Below, piece by piece: positions 7,870 to 18,578 of a stretch of DNA of 52,500 nt (position 1 is the first letter of the stretch; every line of letters begins with the position of its first letter). The translations under genes and the position numbers were made by a program. The stretch is taken from positions 1 through 52,500 of the forward strand of contig SHVS01000015.1 of assembly GCA_009694135.1 (NCBI GenBank), read 5' to 3'. Below the pieces are notes generated by a model. It saw nothing but the letters and a program-made list of their open reading frames with translations. It was not told the DNA's origin and did no database searches. Source of the stretch: Alphaproteobacteria bacterium (GTDB taxonomy: Bacteria; Pseudomonadota; Alphaproteobacteria; UBA6615).

Positions 7870-8900
7870 GGCGTTTTTTCGACCGCGCCGCCGGACTTCG
7901 CCCACGCCTCGATGCCGCCTTGCAGGTGGAAGGCGTCCATCAGCCCGGCCTTGCGCGCGGCTTCCACAGCCATCGCCGAACGCTCGCCATGCGCGCAATA
8001 GAACAGCAGCCTGCGGCCCGATGCCGCCAGCGACCGGAGCGTGCCGCCGGCTTCAAGCGCGCGGTCGAGCGCCGGATAGGGCACATGCGCCGCGCCGGCG
8101 ATGACTCCGTGGCGCTTGCGTTCGCTGGCGTCGCGCAGATCAACCAGTTGCCAGTCCGCCGCGACCACGCGCGCCTTCTCCGGTGCCACCGACCAGCCCT
8201 GCGCTTCGACCGCCGTCTCGGCCAAGCCGATGCGCAGATTGGCCGGAACCGCCACATCCATCATGCGCGGATTGGGCAGCTTCAGGTTCTGCATGAGGGC
8301 GATATAGGCCTCGCGCGAAGCCACTTGCAGGCGCGGGTTCCAGGCCTTTTCCTCGCCAATCGTGCTGACGGTGTCGCCCTTATAATCATGGCCGGGATAG
8401 ACCAGCGTCTCTTCCGGTAATTGCAACAATCTGTTGAACAGCGAGTCATATTGCTTTGATGCATCGCCGTTCTGAAAGTCGGTGCGCCCCGTGCCGCGGA
8501 TCAGCAACGTGTCGCCGGTGAACACGCGGTCGGGCATGACGAAACAATACGAGTCGTTGGTGTGACCGGGCGTATGCCAAGCCTCAAGCTGCACGCCCTC
8601 GATCTCGATCGACTCTCCGTCGGCGACACGCACTGATACGCGATCGACTGCGCTTTCCCGCCCCATCACCGTGATGCAGCGGGTGCGGTCGCGCAGCGCG
8701 CCCAGCGCGGTCACATGGTCGGCATGCACATGGGTGTCGAGCGCCTTGACCAGCCTGAGGTCAAGCTCGCGCAACAGCATGAGGTAGCGGTCGATCTTCT
8801 CCAACACCGGATCGATCAGCAGCGCCTCGCCACCGCGCTTCCCGCCCAACAAGTAGGTATAGGTGCCCGATACGGCATCATAAAGCTGGCGAAAGATCAT
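7866..8900 (-). CDS. Persulfide dioxygenase-rhodanese fusion protein
   Basis: A 344-residue protein with an N-terminal metallo-beta-lactamase fold and a C-terminal rhodanese domain. The metal motif is HVHADH (His57, His59, Asp61, His62); HTPGHTNDS and YPGHDYKG supply later ligands, as in ETHE1-type persulfide dioxygenases. The rhodanese loop is YCAHGERS with active Cys302. Such fusions oxidise glutathione persulfide to sulfite and shuttle sulfur in sulfide detoxification. The start at 8900 has GAGGAA nine bases upstream; longer in-frame starts (8939, 9068) extend into the promoter region of the next gene. Confidence 0.88.
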   Translation of the reverse strand: MIFRQLYDAVSGTYTYLLGGKRGGEALLIDPVLEKIDRYLMLLRELDLRLVKALDTHVHADHVTALGALRDRTRCITVMGRESAVDRVSVRVADGESIEIEGVQLEAWHTPGHTNDSYCFVMPDRVFTGDTLLIRGTGRTDFQNGDASKQYDSLFNRLLQLPEETLVYPGHDYKGDTVSTIGEEKAWNPRLQVASREAYIALMQNLKLPNPRMMDVAVPANLRIGLAETAVEAQGWSVAPEKARVVAADWQLVDLRDASERKRHGVIAGAAHVPYPALDRALEAGGTLRSLAASGRRLLFYCAHGERSAMAVEAARKAGLMDAFHLQGGIEAWAKSGGAVEKTP

Positions 8901-8975
8901 CGTGGCCGGTTCCTCGGCAGAGGGTTCAAGGCCAAACATAGCGCGGCGCGGCGTCGCGGGACATAGGGCAACGCA

Positions 8976-9002
8976 TTGCGTCACGAACCGCTTTTGTATA
9001 TC
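8976..9002 (+). promoter_or_regulatory. Candidate promoter for oxidase subunit IV gene
   Basis: TTGCGT (8976-8981) and TATATC (8997-9002) are spaced 15 bases and would give a leader of about 50 bases ending in a good ribosome site (AAGGGG 9049-9054, six bases before ATG 9061). The spacing is slightly short. Confidence 0.4.
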
Positions 9003-9060
9003 CAACCGGGTCGAGCGGGGACTTTCGGCCCGACTCTCGGGCGCGCGCAAGGGGACACAT

Positions 9061-9189
9061 ATGGCCAACCACGATGACGATCTCGCAACTCACCAGCAGA
9101 CCTGGAACAATTTCGTTCGCTTGATGATCTTCGGGGTCATCGGCGGGGTCCTGGTGCTGGCGTGGATGGCGACATTCCTCACGCCGTAA
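9061..9189 (+). CDS. aa3-type cytochrome c oxidase subunit IV
   Basis: A 42-residue single-span membrane protein: a hydrophilic N-terminus with the family-typical HQQTWNNFVRL, then one transmembrane helix (about residues 19-40) ending FLTP. This matches the small bacterial subunit IV of aa3 cytochrome oxidases in alphaproteobacteria. Its function is not settled; it packs on the oxidase periphery. AAGGGG lies six bases before the ATG. The other oxidase genes are not in the window, which is common for this subunit. Confidence 0.88.
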   Translation: MANHDDDLATHQQTWNNFVRLMIFGVIGGVLVLAWMATFLTP

Positions 9190-9201
9190 TTTGAGTCGGT
9201 G

Positions 9202-9223
9202 AGCCCCGGCGTCCGTCGGGGCT
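9202..9223 (+). terminator. Hairpin after oxidase subunit IV gene
   Basis: AGCCCCG (9202-9208) pairs with CGGGGCT (9217-9223), and inner bases extend the stem with one G-U pair. It starts 13 bases after the stop at 9189 and is followed by TTACACTTTCTCT, a weak T-rich tail. A plausible intrinsic terminator. Confidence 0.5.
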
Positions 9224-9397
9224 TACACTTTCTCTGCAATTCGTCTGCTAACTGCCTGTGTTTTCATATAAAACCCAATACTATGTGGTCTTTGCACTCT
9301 CCGGACTTGTGCTAGCGTCCGCACCGCTCGCGCTTTGCGCGACGGTCTCGTCGCCATGTGCCTGGCGACCGAACGCTCATTTTTCCGGGAGACGAAT

Positions 9398-11699
9398 ATG
9401 TCGAAACGCATCTCGATCGGGTGTGCCGCCATCCTGTTCATGTTCATGGAGGCGGTCGTGCCGAGCGGGTCCTTCGCGCAAGGTGGGGCTTTGCCCCAGC
9501 CGCTGTTCCGCGCCGCGGCATCCCCCACCCTCCCGGCCACCGAGACACATGTCGAGCGCCGTCGCGCGGTCGAGTTCGACCCCGATGCCCTGGAAGCGCC
9601 CGAACTGCGTCTGAACCTGTTCGCCGACCGCGATTTCGTCGCCACCCGCGACCGCTCGCAGGGCTCGCCCGCCGCCAGCTTCGAATGGTTCGGCCATATC
9701 GACGGCCTGCCGACCAGCACGGTTGGCATCGTCGTACGCAACGGCGTGTTGGCGGCGACCGTTCGCTGGCCGGGCGGGCTGTATGAGATCCACCAGGCGG
9801 GCAACGGCGCCTATCTGATCGAGCAGATCAATGCGGCGAAGCTGCCGCCGCATACCAACCCGAAGGTGCCGCCGGTTGGCGGATTGCTCGCCCCGAGCAC
9901 GACACCGACGACAACTACGACTGCCACGGCCGGTGACGGTCCGGTTATCGACCTGATGATCCTCAACACTCCGGCAGCGCGCGTCGCCGAGGGCGGCCTG
10001 GACGCGATCGAGGCCAAGATGCAGTTGGCGGTCGCGGACCTCAACAACGCCTATGCCGGGAGCCTCATCAACCCGCGCATCAACCTCGTGCATATCGGGG
10101 AGATCAATTACGACGAATCCCTGGGCAAGATGGACAAGAGCCTCAATAACCTGACCTACGTCGACGGCGTGATCGACGAGGCGCACAGCTTGCGCGACAC
10201 CTATGGCGCCGATCTGGTCACCATGGTCACGGTGGATTCCGACTACTGCGGCATCGCTTGGGTGATGCAGAGCAACAGCACAAGCTTCGCGCCCTATGCC
10301 TTCAACGTGGTCAACCGCTCTTGCGTCTCCAACCTGACCATGGCGCATGAGCTGGGCCACAATCAGGGCAGCGTGCACGACCGCGCCAACTCCAGCATCG
10401 TCGGCGTTTACCCTTATTCCTACGGGCTGCAATACGCGACCGGGGGCTGGTACACGGTCATGTCCTATGCCTGCGGCGGCTGCACGCGCATTCCGCGCTT
10501 CTCGAACCCGAATGTGCTTTGGAATGGCGCGCCCACGGGCATCGCTTATGAGACCGATCCGACGCATGCGGCCGATAACGCGCGCTCGCTCAACAACACC
10601 GCCGTGACGGTCGCCGCTCCGCCCCACGGCAACGACGACGCCGCCGAGCGCGCCGACGACGCTGGTGGCGACGGCGTTCTCCGCCAACACCATCGACCTG
10701 TCCTGGGTGAACACGGCGACCAACCAGTCCGGAGTGAAGATCGAGCGCTCGCCGGATGGAACGAATGGCTGGGCACAGATCGCAATAACCGGAGCGACCG
10801 CGGCCAGCTATCGCGACGGCTCCTTGAGCGCCTCGACTCCTTATTGGTACCGGGTGCGGGCGACCAATTCCGTGGGCGATTCCGCCTATAGCAATCTCGC
10901 CAGCGCGACAACGCCCGCGGCCCAGCCCTATATCGACAACCTCGCCGTGGCCGAGACGCCGATCAAGGGCAGCGTGACCGGCAGCTACACGGCCACGCAG
11001 GCGAATGACGGCGTCTACGAGACGATCGCCGAAAAACTCACCGGCGGCCGGGTGTCCAAGCGCTATTCGGAGTTGGCGCATCAATGGACTTTCAACGTCG
11101 CCGCCGGCTCGTCGATCGATTTCTACGCCAATGCCTATCGGTCAGCGTCACCCGCCTATGAGACCTTCAAGTTCTGGTATTCGACCAACGGCGTGAGCTT
11201 CACCGATATGCCGGCCTTGACGGCGACGAGCGACGGCGGCGCGTATTTCGCCTATACGCTGCCGTTCACGACCGCACAGACGGTTTATATCCGCCTGACC
11301 GACACCGATCACTTCGCCGGCCATACCTCGATCGGCACCGTGGTCGTCGACCACCTGCTCATCCGCTCGACGCTTGGCGGGGTGCCGGTGGCGCCGTCCG
11401 TGGCCGCCGGTGCCGTGGCCCCCGCCGAGTCCAGCGTTAGCGTGGCAGCGCTTTCGCTGCTGGCGGTCGGCAGCCGGGTCAACGGCGCGCAGGTGGTCGA
11501 TCTATCGTGGAGCGGCGCAACTTCACCCAACGTCCTGGTCAAGCGGACCAAGGGGACGGTCACGGTCGAATCCGTGACCATCAACGACGGCGCGGAAACC
11601 GACGCGATCGGCGCCCGCGGCACCGGCACTTATGTCTACACGCTCTGCGAAAGTGCCGCGCCGACGGTGTGTTCGGCACCGGTGACGGTCACGTTCTAG
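9398..11699 (+). pseudogene. Secreted metzincin metallopeptidase with fibronectin III domain, frameshifted
   Basis: The first frame (9398-10891) encodes a signal peptide (MSKRISIG to GSFAQ, about residues 1-28), a propeptide-like region and a reprolysin/M12-type zinc peptidase domain. The zinc motif HELGHNQGSVHD carries His317 and Glu318, and the Met-turn VMSY is near residue 355. The rest continues in another frame, open from before 10665 to 11699: a fibronectin type III domain (TIDLSWVNTATNQSG to SDSAYSNLASATT) and a beta-rich C-terminal part. Removing one C from the CCCC run at 10622-10625 joins the frames cleanly through a Pro/Thr-rich linker. Without that, the product is a catalytic domain with a scrambled tail. 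CGGGAG precedes the ATG. Confidence 0.8.
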
Positions 11700-11719
11700 C
11701 CCGCCCCAGGCGAAAACTT

Positions 11720-11748
11720 AAGGCCCGCCCCGAACTGGGGCGGGCCTT
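11720..11748. terminator. Bidirectional intrinsic terminator
   Basis: A perfect 12-bp stem, AAGGCCCGCCCC (11720-11731) with GGGGCGGGCCTT (11737-11748), and a 5-base loop. It ends in TTT on the plus strand and has A residues on the opposite side. It lies between the convergent metallopeptidase (stop 11699) and ndk (stop 11767) and suits both. Confidence 0.85.
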
Positions 11749-11766
11749 TGCCTGGGCGCAATCGGT

Positions 11767-12189
11767 TCAGCCGGTGATTTCGATCCCGGCGAACATATAG
11801 CCGATCTCGAACGCCGCCGTTTCGGGCGCGTCCGAGCCATGCACGCAATTGGCCTCGATCGACTCGCCCAGGTCGGCGCGGATGGTGCCCTTGGCCGCTT
11901 TCTTCGGGTCGGTCGCGCCCATGATCTCGCGGTTGCGGGCGATCGCCCCCTCGCCTTCCAGGACCTGCACCACGACCGGGCCGGAGGTCATATAGTCGCA
12001 CAGCGCACCATAAAACGGGCGCGCCTTATGCACGGCGTAAAAGCCTTCCGCCTGGGCGCGGGTGAGGCGAATGCGCTTCTGCGCCACGATGCGCAGGCCG
12101 GCTTTTTCAAACCGCGTATTGATGTCGCCCGTCAAATTGCGCCGAGTGGCGTCGGGCTTGATGATCGACAGGGTGCGCTCGACCGCCAT
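11767..12189 (-). CDS. ndk: Nucleoside diphosphate kinase
   Basis: Transfers the gamma-phosphate between nucleoside triphosphates and diphosphates by a phospho-histidine intermediate. The 140-residue sequence begins [14 protein letters not shown] with the conserved Lys11. The active-site His117 lies in [13 protein letters not shown]. Length and motifs are fully typical. A GAGG lies just before the ATG. It stands alone, ending at the shared terminator. Confidence 0.97.
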   Translation of the reverse strand: MAVERTLSIIKPDATRRNLTGDINTRFEKAGLRIVAQKRIRLTRAQAEGFYAVHKARPFYGALCDYMTSGPVVVQVLEGEGAIARNREIMGATDPKKAAKGTIRADLGESIEANCVHGSDAPETAAFEIGYMFAGIEITG

Positions 12190-12329
12190 AGCGTCCTCGT
12201 AAAACGTTGGAGTTTAGGGAGCGCGGTTTATATCCGCGCCGCCCGGCCCCTACAAGCTGCGGGCCTATTAACGGGGCCTGGCTCCAATCGCTTGCGGAAT
12301 CGGCCGAAAGACCGGCATGGTCCGCCCCC

Positions 12330-14210
<1,881 letters not shown>

Positions 14211-14326
14211 CCTCTCGTAAATCCCCTGACGGTAAAACTGAAGCGCAGACCGACGCACGTGGGCGAGCTGCCGACACGCGTTGGAACCGTTCATCAGAGA
14301 AACTCGCCCGCCCCCAGGGGTAAGTT

Positions 14327-15363
14327 ATGGCCACTGCCACGCCAAGCACGAAACCAGCAGCGGCCACGCCGGCCAAAGGTGCCCCGGCCAAAGGTGCCCC
14401 GGCCAAAGGTGCCCCGGCCAAGTCTGCGCCAGCCACGTCCACGCCAGCCAAGGCCACACTATCGATCATGGGACGATTGATGGACTGGCTGATGGAGCCG
14501 CCAGATGCGGTAGCAGCGGCGCGCAAGAAGAAATCGAGAGGCGTCGTAAAGGTCAAGGCACCGCTGGCGGTACATCCACTGTCGGCCGACCGCTGGGTTC
14601 TCTACCAGAAGGTCTGGGGCGAAGGATTCAATTTTCCGGGCGGGCCGGACTATGCGCTCGAACTGGTCAAACCGTTTAATCTCAAACCGGCCATGACCGT
14701 GCTCGACCTCACCGCCGGGCTTGGCGGCGGTGCGCGCGCAATGGTCGAAGTCTTCGACATGTGGGTCAGCTGCATGGAACCCGACGCCGAGATCGCGGCC
14801 GTCGGCAAGGCGATTTCCGTGCAGAAAGGCGTCGAAAAACGCGCGCCGATGGAGCCCTATGACATCTCCAAGCCGCTGGTCCTGCCGCCGGCTAAATATG
14901 ACTGCATCTTATTGCGCGAGACGCTGCACGAATTCGTTCACAAGCCGGAAGCGCTCAAGGCCATCAAGCATGCGTTGAAGCCGCATGGCCAGGTATCGTC
15001 ACCGATTTCGTCGTCGCCAACAGCACGGAACGCAGCAAGGAGTTTCAGCGCTGGCAAGAGCTGTGGCCGCTCAAGCCCGACCCTTGGACCAAGGACGATT
15101 GCGTCGATTGCCTCAAGAATCTCGAATTCACCGTGCATATCCTCAAGGAGGAATCGCCGCTCTATCGCGGACTGGTCCTGCATGGCTGGACGCAGTTCAT
15201 GCAGCATCTGAATCGCGCCGAGCTATCGAAGGAATTCCTCAAGCTCTTGGCCAGCGAGATCGAGCGCTGGAACCACCTCGCCCATATGCTTGAAACCGGC
15301 GAGATGACCTATCTGCGGATGCACCTGTCGCGCAGGTCGTTACGCCTGCCATCCGACCCGTAG
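14327..15363 (+). pseudogene. Class I SAM-dependent methyltransferase, frameshifted
   Basis: The first frame (14327-15211) has an Ala/Pro/Lys-rich N-terminus with a PAKGA repeat, then a Rossmann-like domain with motif I VLDLTAGLGGGARAM and LHEFVHKPEALKAIKHALKP. At about 14993-14995 the homologous reading moves to the frame that ends at 15363. That frame continues IVTDFVVANSTERSKEFQ through HILKEESPLYRGLVLHGW to RSLRLPSDP. One missing base in GGCCAGGT|ATCGTC explains it. As written, the first frame runs on for about 70 residues of Ser/Arg-rich, unrelated sequence. The substrate is unknown. AGGGG sits six bases before the ATG. Confidence 0.75.
14369..14421 (+). repeat. 15-bp tandem repeat encoding PAKGA
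   Basis: Three perfect copies of CCGGCCAAAGGTGCC (14369-14383, 14384-14398, 14399-14413) and a partial fourth. They encode Pro-Ala-Lys-Gly-Ala units in the basic N-terminal tail of the methyltransferase. The period is a multiple of three, so copy-number change would keep the frame. Confidence 0.9.
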
Positions 15364-15366
15364 TCG

Positions 15367-15822
15367 TTATCCGCCGGCGCGCTGCGCCCAACTACCACCC
15401 GCGTCCTGCTGCCAATAGGTGAGCGCATGTCCGGCGGCCTGATAGACGCGCCAGCGCTGCCGCGCCGCATTGACCGCGCCCTCGTCGGCGCCATCGAACA
15501 GCTCGCACACCAGCGTGAAGGCCTCGATCCGGCTTGAGCTGGCGCCCTCCGTTAGGAAAAGCGTCGCCGCGCCATTCGGGTTTTCGTCGGCATCGGTGAG
15601 CCACACCGGCTGTAACGCGGCGTGGCCATCCGCCTTGGTCCCATGCGGCAAAAACGCATGGTCGTCATAGTCCCACAGACGCGCGGCCAGCGCCTCGACG
15701 CGCTCGCTCGACCGCGCCATGACGATAGCGCGCTGACCGCGATCGAGCGTGCGCGCCAGCATGAGCGGCAGCACGTCTTCGAGCGACTGCCGCGTGAGGT
15801 GATAAAACCGGACCTCGCTCAC
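15367..15822 (-). CDS. holC: DNA polymerase III subunit chi
   Basis: A 151-residue protein matching HolC, the clamp-loader accessory subunit that links the holoenzyme to single-strand binding protein. Family features are the N-terminal EVRFYHLTRQSLEDVLPLML, the LWDYDDHAFLPHG segment and the LFDGADE motif. It lies 11 bases downstream of pepA on the same strand, the standard pepA-holC order, and is probably cotranscribed. Confidence 0.9.
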   Translation of the reverse strand: MSEVRFYHLTRQSLEDVLPLMLARTLDRGQRAIVMARSSERVEALAARLWDYDDHAFLPHGTKADGHAALQPVWLTDADENPNGAATLFLTEGASSSRIEAFTLVCELFDGADEGAVNAARQRWRVYQAAGHALTYWQQDAGGSWAQRAGG

Positions 15823-15833
15823 GCCGCCGCCGG

Positions 15834-17327
15834 CTAGTTTTCGTAGTTGTCGGATACGAACTTATCGAGCAGCCGGACGCCATAGGCGGTCGCGCCGGCT
15901 TGCAGCGAGCCCTTGGCCTTGTCGGCCCAGGCCATGCCGGCGATATCGAGATGCGCCCATGGCACCTTGTTGGTGAATCGCTGCAGGAACTGGGCGGCCG
16001 TGATGCTGCCGGCGCCGCGTCCGCCGGAGATGTTCTTCACATCGGCCGGGCCGCCGTCGAGCATCTTGTCATAGGCCTCGCCCAAGGGCATGCGCCACAA
16101 CGGCTCGCTCGTCGCCTTGCCGGCGGAAACCAGCCGATCGGCCAGGACGTCGTCGCTGGCATAGAGCCCGGCATATTCGTGGCCGAGCGCGATCAGGATG
16201 GCCCCGGTCAGCGTCGCCAGATCGACCATGAACTGAGGCTTGAACCGATCCTGCGTGTACCACAGGGCGTCGGCGAGAACGAGCCGCCCTTCGGCATCGG
16301 TATTGAGCACCTCGACCGTCTGCCCCGACATCGTGCGGACGATGTCGCCCGGTCGCTGCGCCGCGCCCGAGGGCATGTTTTCGACCAAGCCGACGACGCC
16401 GACCGCGTTGACCTTCGCCTTGCGCGCCGCCAGCACGCGCATCAGGCCGATGACCGCCGCCGATCCGCCCATGTCCCATTTCATGTCGTGCATGTTCTGC
16501 GCCGGCTTGATCGAAATCCCGCCGGTGTCGAAGGTCACGCCCTTGCCGATGAAACTGAGCGGCTTTTCGCCGGTCTTGCCCTCATTCCACTGCATGACCA
16601 CGAGATACGGCTCGCGCGCGCTGCCCTGGCCGACGCCGAGCAGCGCGCCCATGCCGAGCTTGGTCATTTCCTTGACGCCGAGCACCTCGACCTTGACGCC
16701 GAATTCGGTCAGGGTCTTGCAAGCGGCGGCGAGCGTCTCCGGATAGATCACGTTACCCGGCTCGGACACGAGATTGCGGGTGAAGTCGATCGCATCGGCC
16801 AGTTTTTCGTTGCGCGCGAAGCCGCGCTTGACCTGCGCCGATCCCTTGACGCCGACCGTCAGCCGGGCGAGCGACGGCTTCTCGTCCTCGCCACGCTTGG
16901 TCAGGTATTTGTCGAAGCTGTAGCTCTTGAGCCGCGCGCCGAGCGCCAGCGCCTGCGCCAGCTCATGCCCGCCGACCTTGCCGCCTGGGACTTCATCGAT
17001 CAGCACTGTCGCATCGGTCGCGCGCAGCGAATTGGCGACGTCCCAGATCTTGCTCCCGAGCGCCTCCGCCTTGGCCGCGTCGAACTCCTTCGGCTCGCCG
17101 ATGCCCAGCACCACGATCGAAACACCTTCATAATGCGACGGCGCCAGCACGGTCAGCGTCGTGCTCGGCTTGCCTTCAAAGCGCGCCACGGCCACCGCGC
17201 GGGTCAGCGCGCCGCCGGACGCCGCATCGATCGCCGTCGCCGCCGGCAAGAGCCGACGCTCGGACATCGCAAGCACAAAAACAGCGCCGCTGGTAGGCAC
17301 CTTCGGCTCGGCGAAATGCAATTTCAT
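15834..17327 (-). CDS. pepA: Leucyl aminopeptidase
   Basis: A 497-residue M17 family aminopeptidase that removes N-terminal residues using two metal ions. The signature NTDAEGRLVLADAL and the metal-binding FIGKGVTFDTGGISIKP are intact. In some bacteria PepA also binds DNA in site-specific recombination and regulation; nothing here shows that. The ATG at 17327 has CGAGGAG upstream, and a GCTATCC near 17350 (minus strand) could be its -10. It is divergent from lptF across 111 bases. Confidence 0.96.
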   Translation of the reverse strand: MKLHFAEPKVPTSGAVFVLAMSERRLLPAATAIDAASGGALTRAVAVARFEGKPSTTLTVLAPSHYEGVSIVVLGIGEPKEFDAAKAEALGSKIWDVANSLRATDATVLIDEVPGGKVGGHELAQALALGARLKSYSFDKYLTKRGEDEKPSLARLTVGVKGSAQVKRGFARNEKLADAIDFTRNLVSEPGNVIYPETLAAACKTLTEFGVKVEVLGVKEMTKLGMGALLGVGQGSAREPYLVVMQWNEGKTGEKPLSFIGKGVTFDTGGISIKPAQNMHDMKWDMGGSAAVIGLMRVLAARKAKVNAVGVVGLVENMPSGAAQRPGDIVRTMSGQTVEVLNTDAEGRLVLADALWYTQDRFKPQFMVDLATLTGAILIALGHEYAGLYASDDVLADRLVSAGKATSEPLWRMPLGEAYDKMLDGGPADVKNISGGRGAGSITAAQFLQRFTNKVPWAHLDIAGMAWADKAKGSLQAGATAYGVRLLDKFVSDNYEN

Positions 17328-17401
17328 GGAGGCGTCTCCTCGGGTCTGGGGATAGCTTCAGGAATAGGCGAGCCATCGGTCGCACGCAACCCGGCGAGCG
17401 C

Positions 17402-17430
17402 TTGCGGCCAGCCCCCGCCCGCGCCTATCG
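17402..17430 (+). promoter_or_regulatory. Candidate lptF promoter, apparently leaderless
   Basis: TTGCGG (17402-17407) and CTATCG (17425-17430) are spaced 17 bases. Initiation 7-8 bases after the -10 would fall at 17437-17438, one or two bases before ATG 17439. No Shine-Dalgarno sequence is present. Confidence 0.45.
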
Positions 17431-17438
17431 TCTGGCGA

Positions 17439-18563
17439 ATGAATGCTTTGTCGCGCTACTTGCTGCGCCAGCTTTTCGTCGCGACCGCGATCGTCGCCGG
17501 CATCCTCACCGTGCTGGTCGTGATGCTGCGCTCGCTCAGCCTGGTCGACCTGATGGTCAATCGCGGCGTTTCCTTCGGCACGCTGGCGGAAATGACCGCC
17601 TATCTGGCCCCGCCGATCATAGCCCAACTATTGCCGATCGGTCTGATCGCTGGCGTGCTGTTCACCTTTTCCAGGCTCAATGCCGAGCGCGAATTGGTGG
17701 CGATGCGCGCCACGGGCATGAGCCAGTTCGACCTGGCTCGCCCCGTGCTCGTGCTCGCGGTGTTAATATCGCTCGCCTGTTTCTCGATCACGCTCTATTT
17801 CGGGCCGGTGAGCCAGCAGGCTTATCGCGAACTGCAATTCGCGGCGCGCAGCGGGCTGGCGCAATTGCTGGTGCGCGAAGGGCGCTTCAATACCCCGCTC
17901 GACGGCGTCACGGTCTATGTCCGGCTGCGCGATCTTAATGGCGATCTGCGCGGGATCATCGTGCATGACTCGCGCGACCGGAAGCGCCCGGTCACTTGGA
18001 TGGCCGAAAGCGGGCGCATCGTGATGACCGAAGCCGGCCCGCAGGTGGTGATGTATAACGGCAACCGCCAAGAAGTCGGCGACGGCGAGGGCCAGCTCAC
18101 GCTTGTCTATTTCGAGCGCGGGGCGATCGACATCTCCGCGCTCGATTCGGCGCTTGGCCACCGCCCGGCGAGCGCCGGCGAGCGCTTTCTGCCCCAGCTT
18201 TTCAACCCAGAGCCCGAGGTTGGCGAACGGCGGAATACCCTGTTCGTCGAAGGGCTGCGGCGCATCGCGACTCCGCTTCTGCCGTATGGCTATGCGTTGA
18301 TCGCGCTTGCCGCCCTGCTGACCGGGGATCTTAATCGGCGCGGACAAACCATCCGCATTCTCGCCGCCATCATGGCGACGATCGCGCTGCAGCTAGTCGA
18401 CGCCGGGATCGCGTCACTGGCGACGAGCGCGCCCGGGACACGGCCGCTGGTGTTCGCGACGCCAGTCGGCGCCGCGGCGTTCGGCGTGTGGCTGTTGTTG
18501 CGCCGGCCGAGGAACTATGTTGGTCGCTTGCGCCGGGCGATGGCGCCCGTCATCCCCTCCTGA
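17439..18563 (+). CDS. lptF: LPS export ABC transporter permease LptF
   Basis: One of the two inner-membrane permeases that extract lipopolysaccharide and pass it to the LptC-LptA-LptD bridge. The 374 residues form the YjgP/YjgQ topology: three transmembrane helices at the N-terminus (with LSRYLLRQLF at the start and the ELVAMRATGMS coupling-helix region that contacts LptB), a periplasmic beta-jellyroll domain (about residues 130-250), and three C-terminal helices. The open frame extends far upstream as pepA antisense. The true start MNALSRYLL is at 17439. It is followed 15 bases later by lptG. Confidence 0.92.
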   Translation: MNALSRYLLRQLFVATAIVAGILTVLVVMLRSLSLVDLMVNRGVSFGTLAEMTAYLAPPIIAQLLPIGLIAGVLFTFSRLNAERELVAMRATGMSQFDLARPVLVLAVLISLACFSITLYFGPVSQQAYRELQFAARSGLAQLLVREGRFNTPLDGVTVYVRLRDLNGDLRGIIVHDSRDRKRPVTWMAESGRIVMTEAGPQVVMYNGNRQEVGDGEGQLTLVYFERGAIDISALDSALGHRPASAGERFLPQLFNPEPEVGERRNTLFVEGLRRIATPLLPYGYALIALAALLTGDLNRRGQTIRILAAIMATIALQLVDAGIASLATSAPGTRPLVFATPVGAAAFGVWLLLRRPRNYVGRLRRAMAPVIPS

Positions 18564-18578
18564 TCGGACCCGCGGGCG

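Noticed and set aside
9260-9274. GTTTT-N5-AAAAC before the metallopeptidase as an operator
   Set aside because: Arms are short and low-complexity; such a repeat can arise by chance in an AT-rich promoter region.
9377-10723. 448-codon minus-strand frame opposite the metallopeptidase
   Set aside because: Composition is shadow-like (Val/Arg/Gly/His-rich) and the plus strand carries clear catalytic motifs.
14369-14421. Tandem repeat as a CRISPR array
   Set aside because: Units are 15 bp, contiguous without spacers, and in frame within a coding region.
15900-17438. Upstream half of the 887-codon frame containing lptF
   Set aside because: Antisense of pepA; LptF homology starts at 17439.
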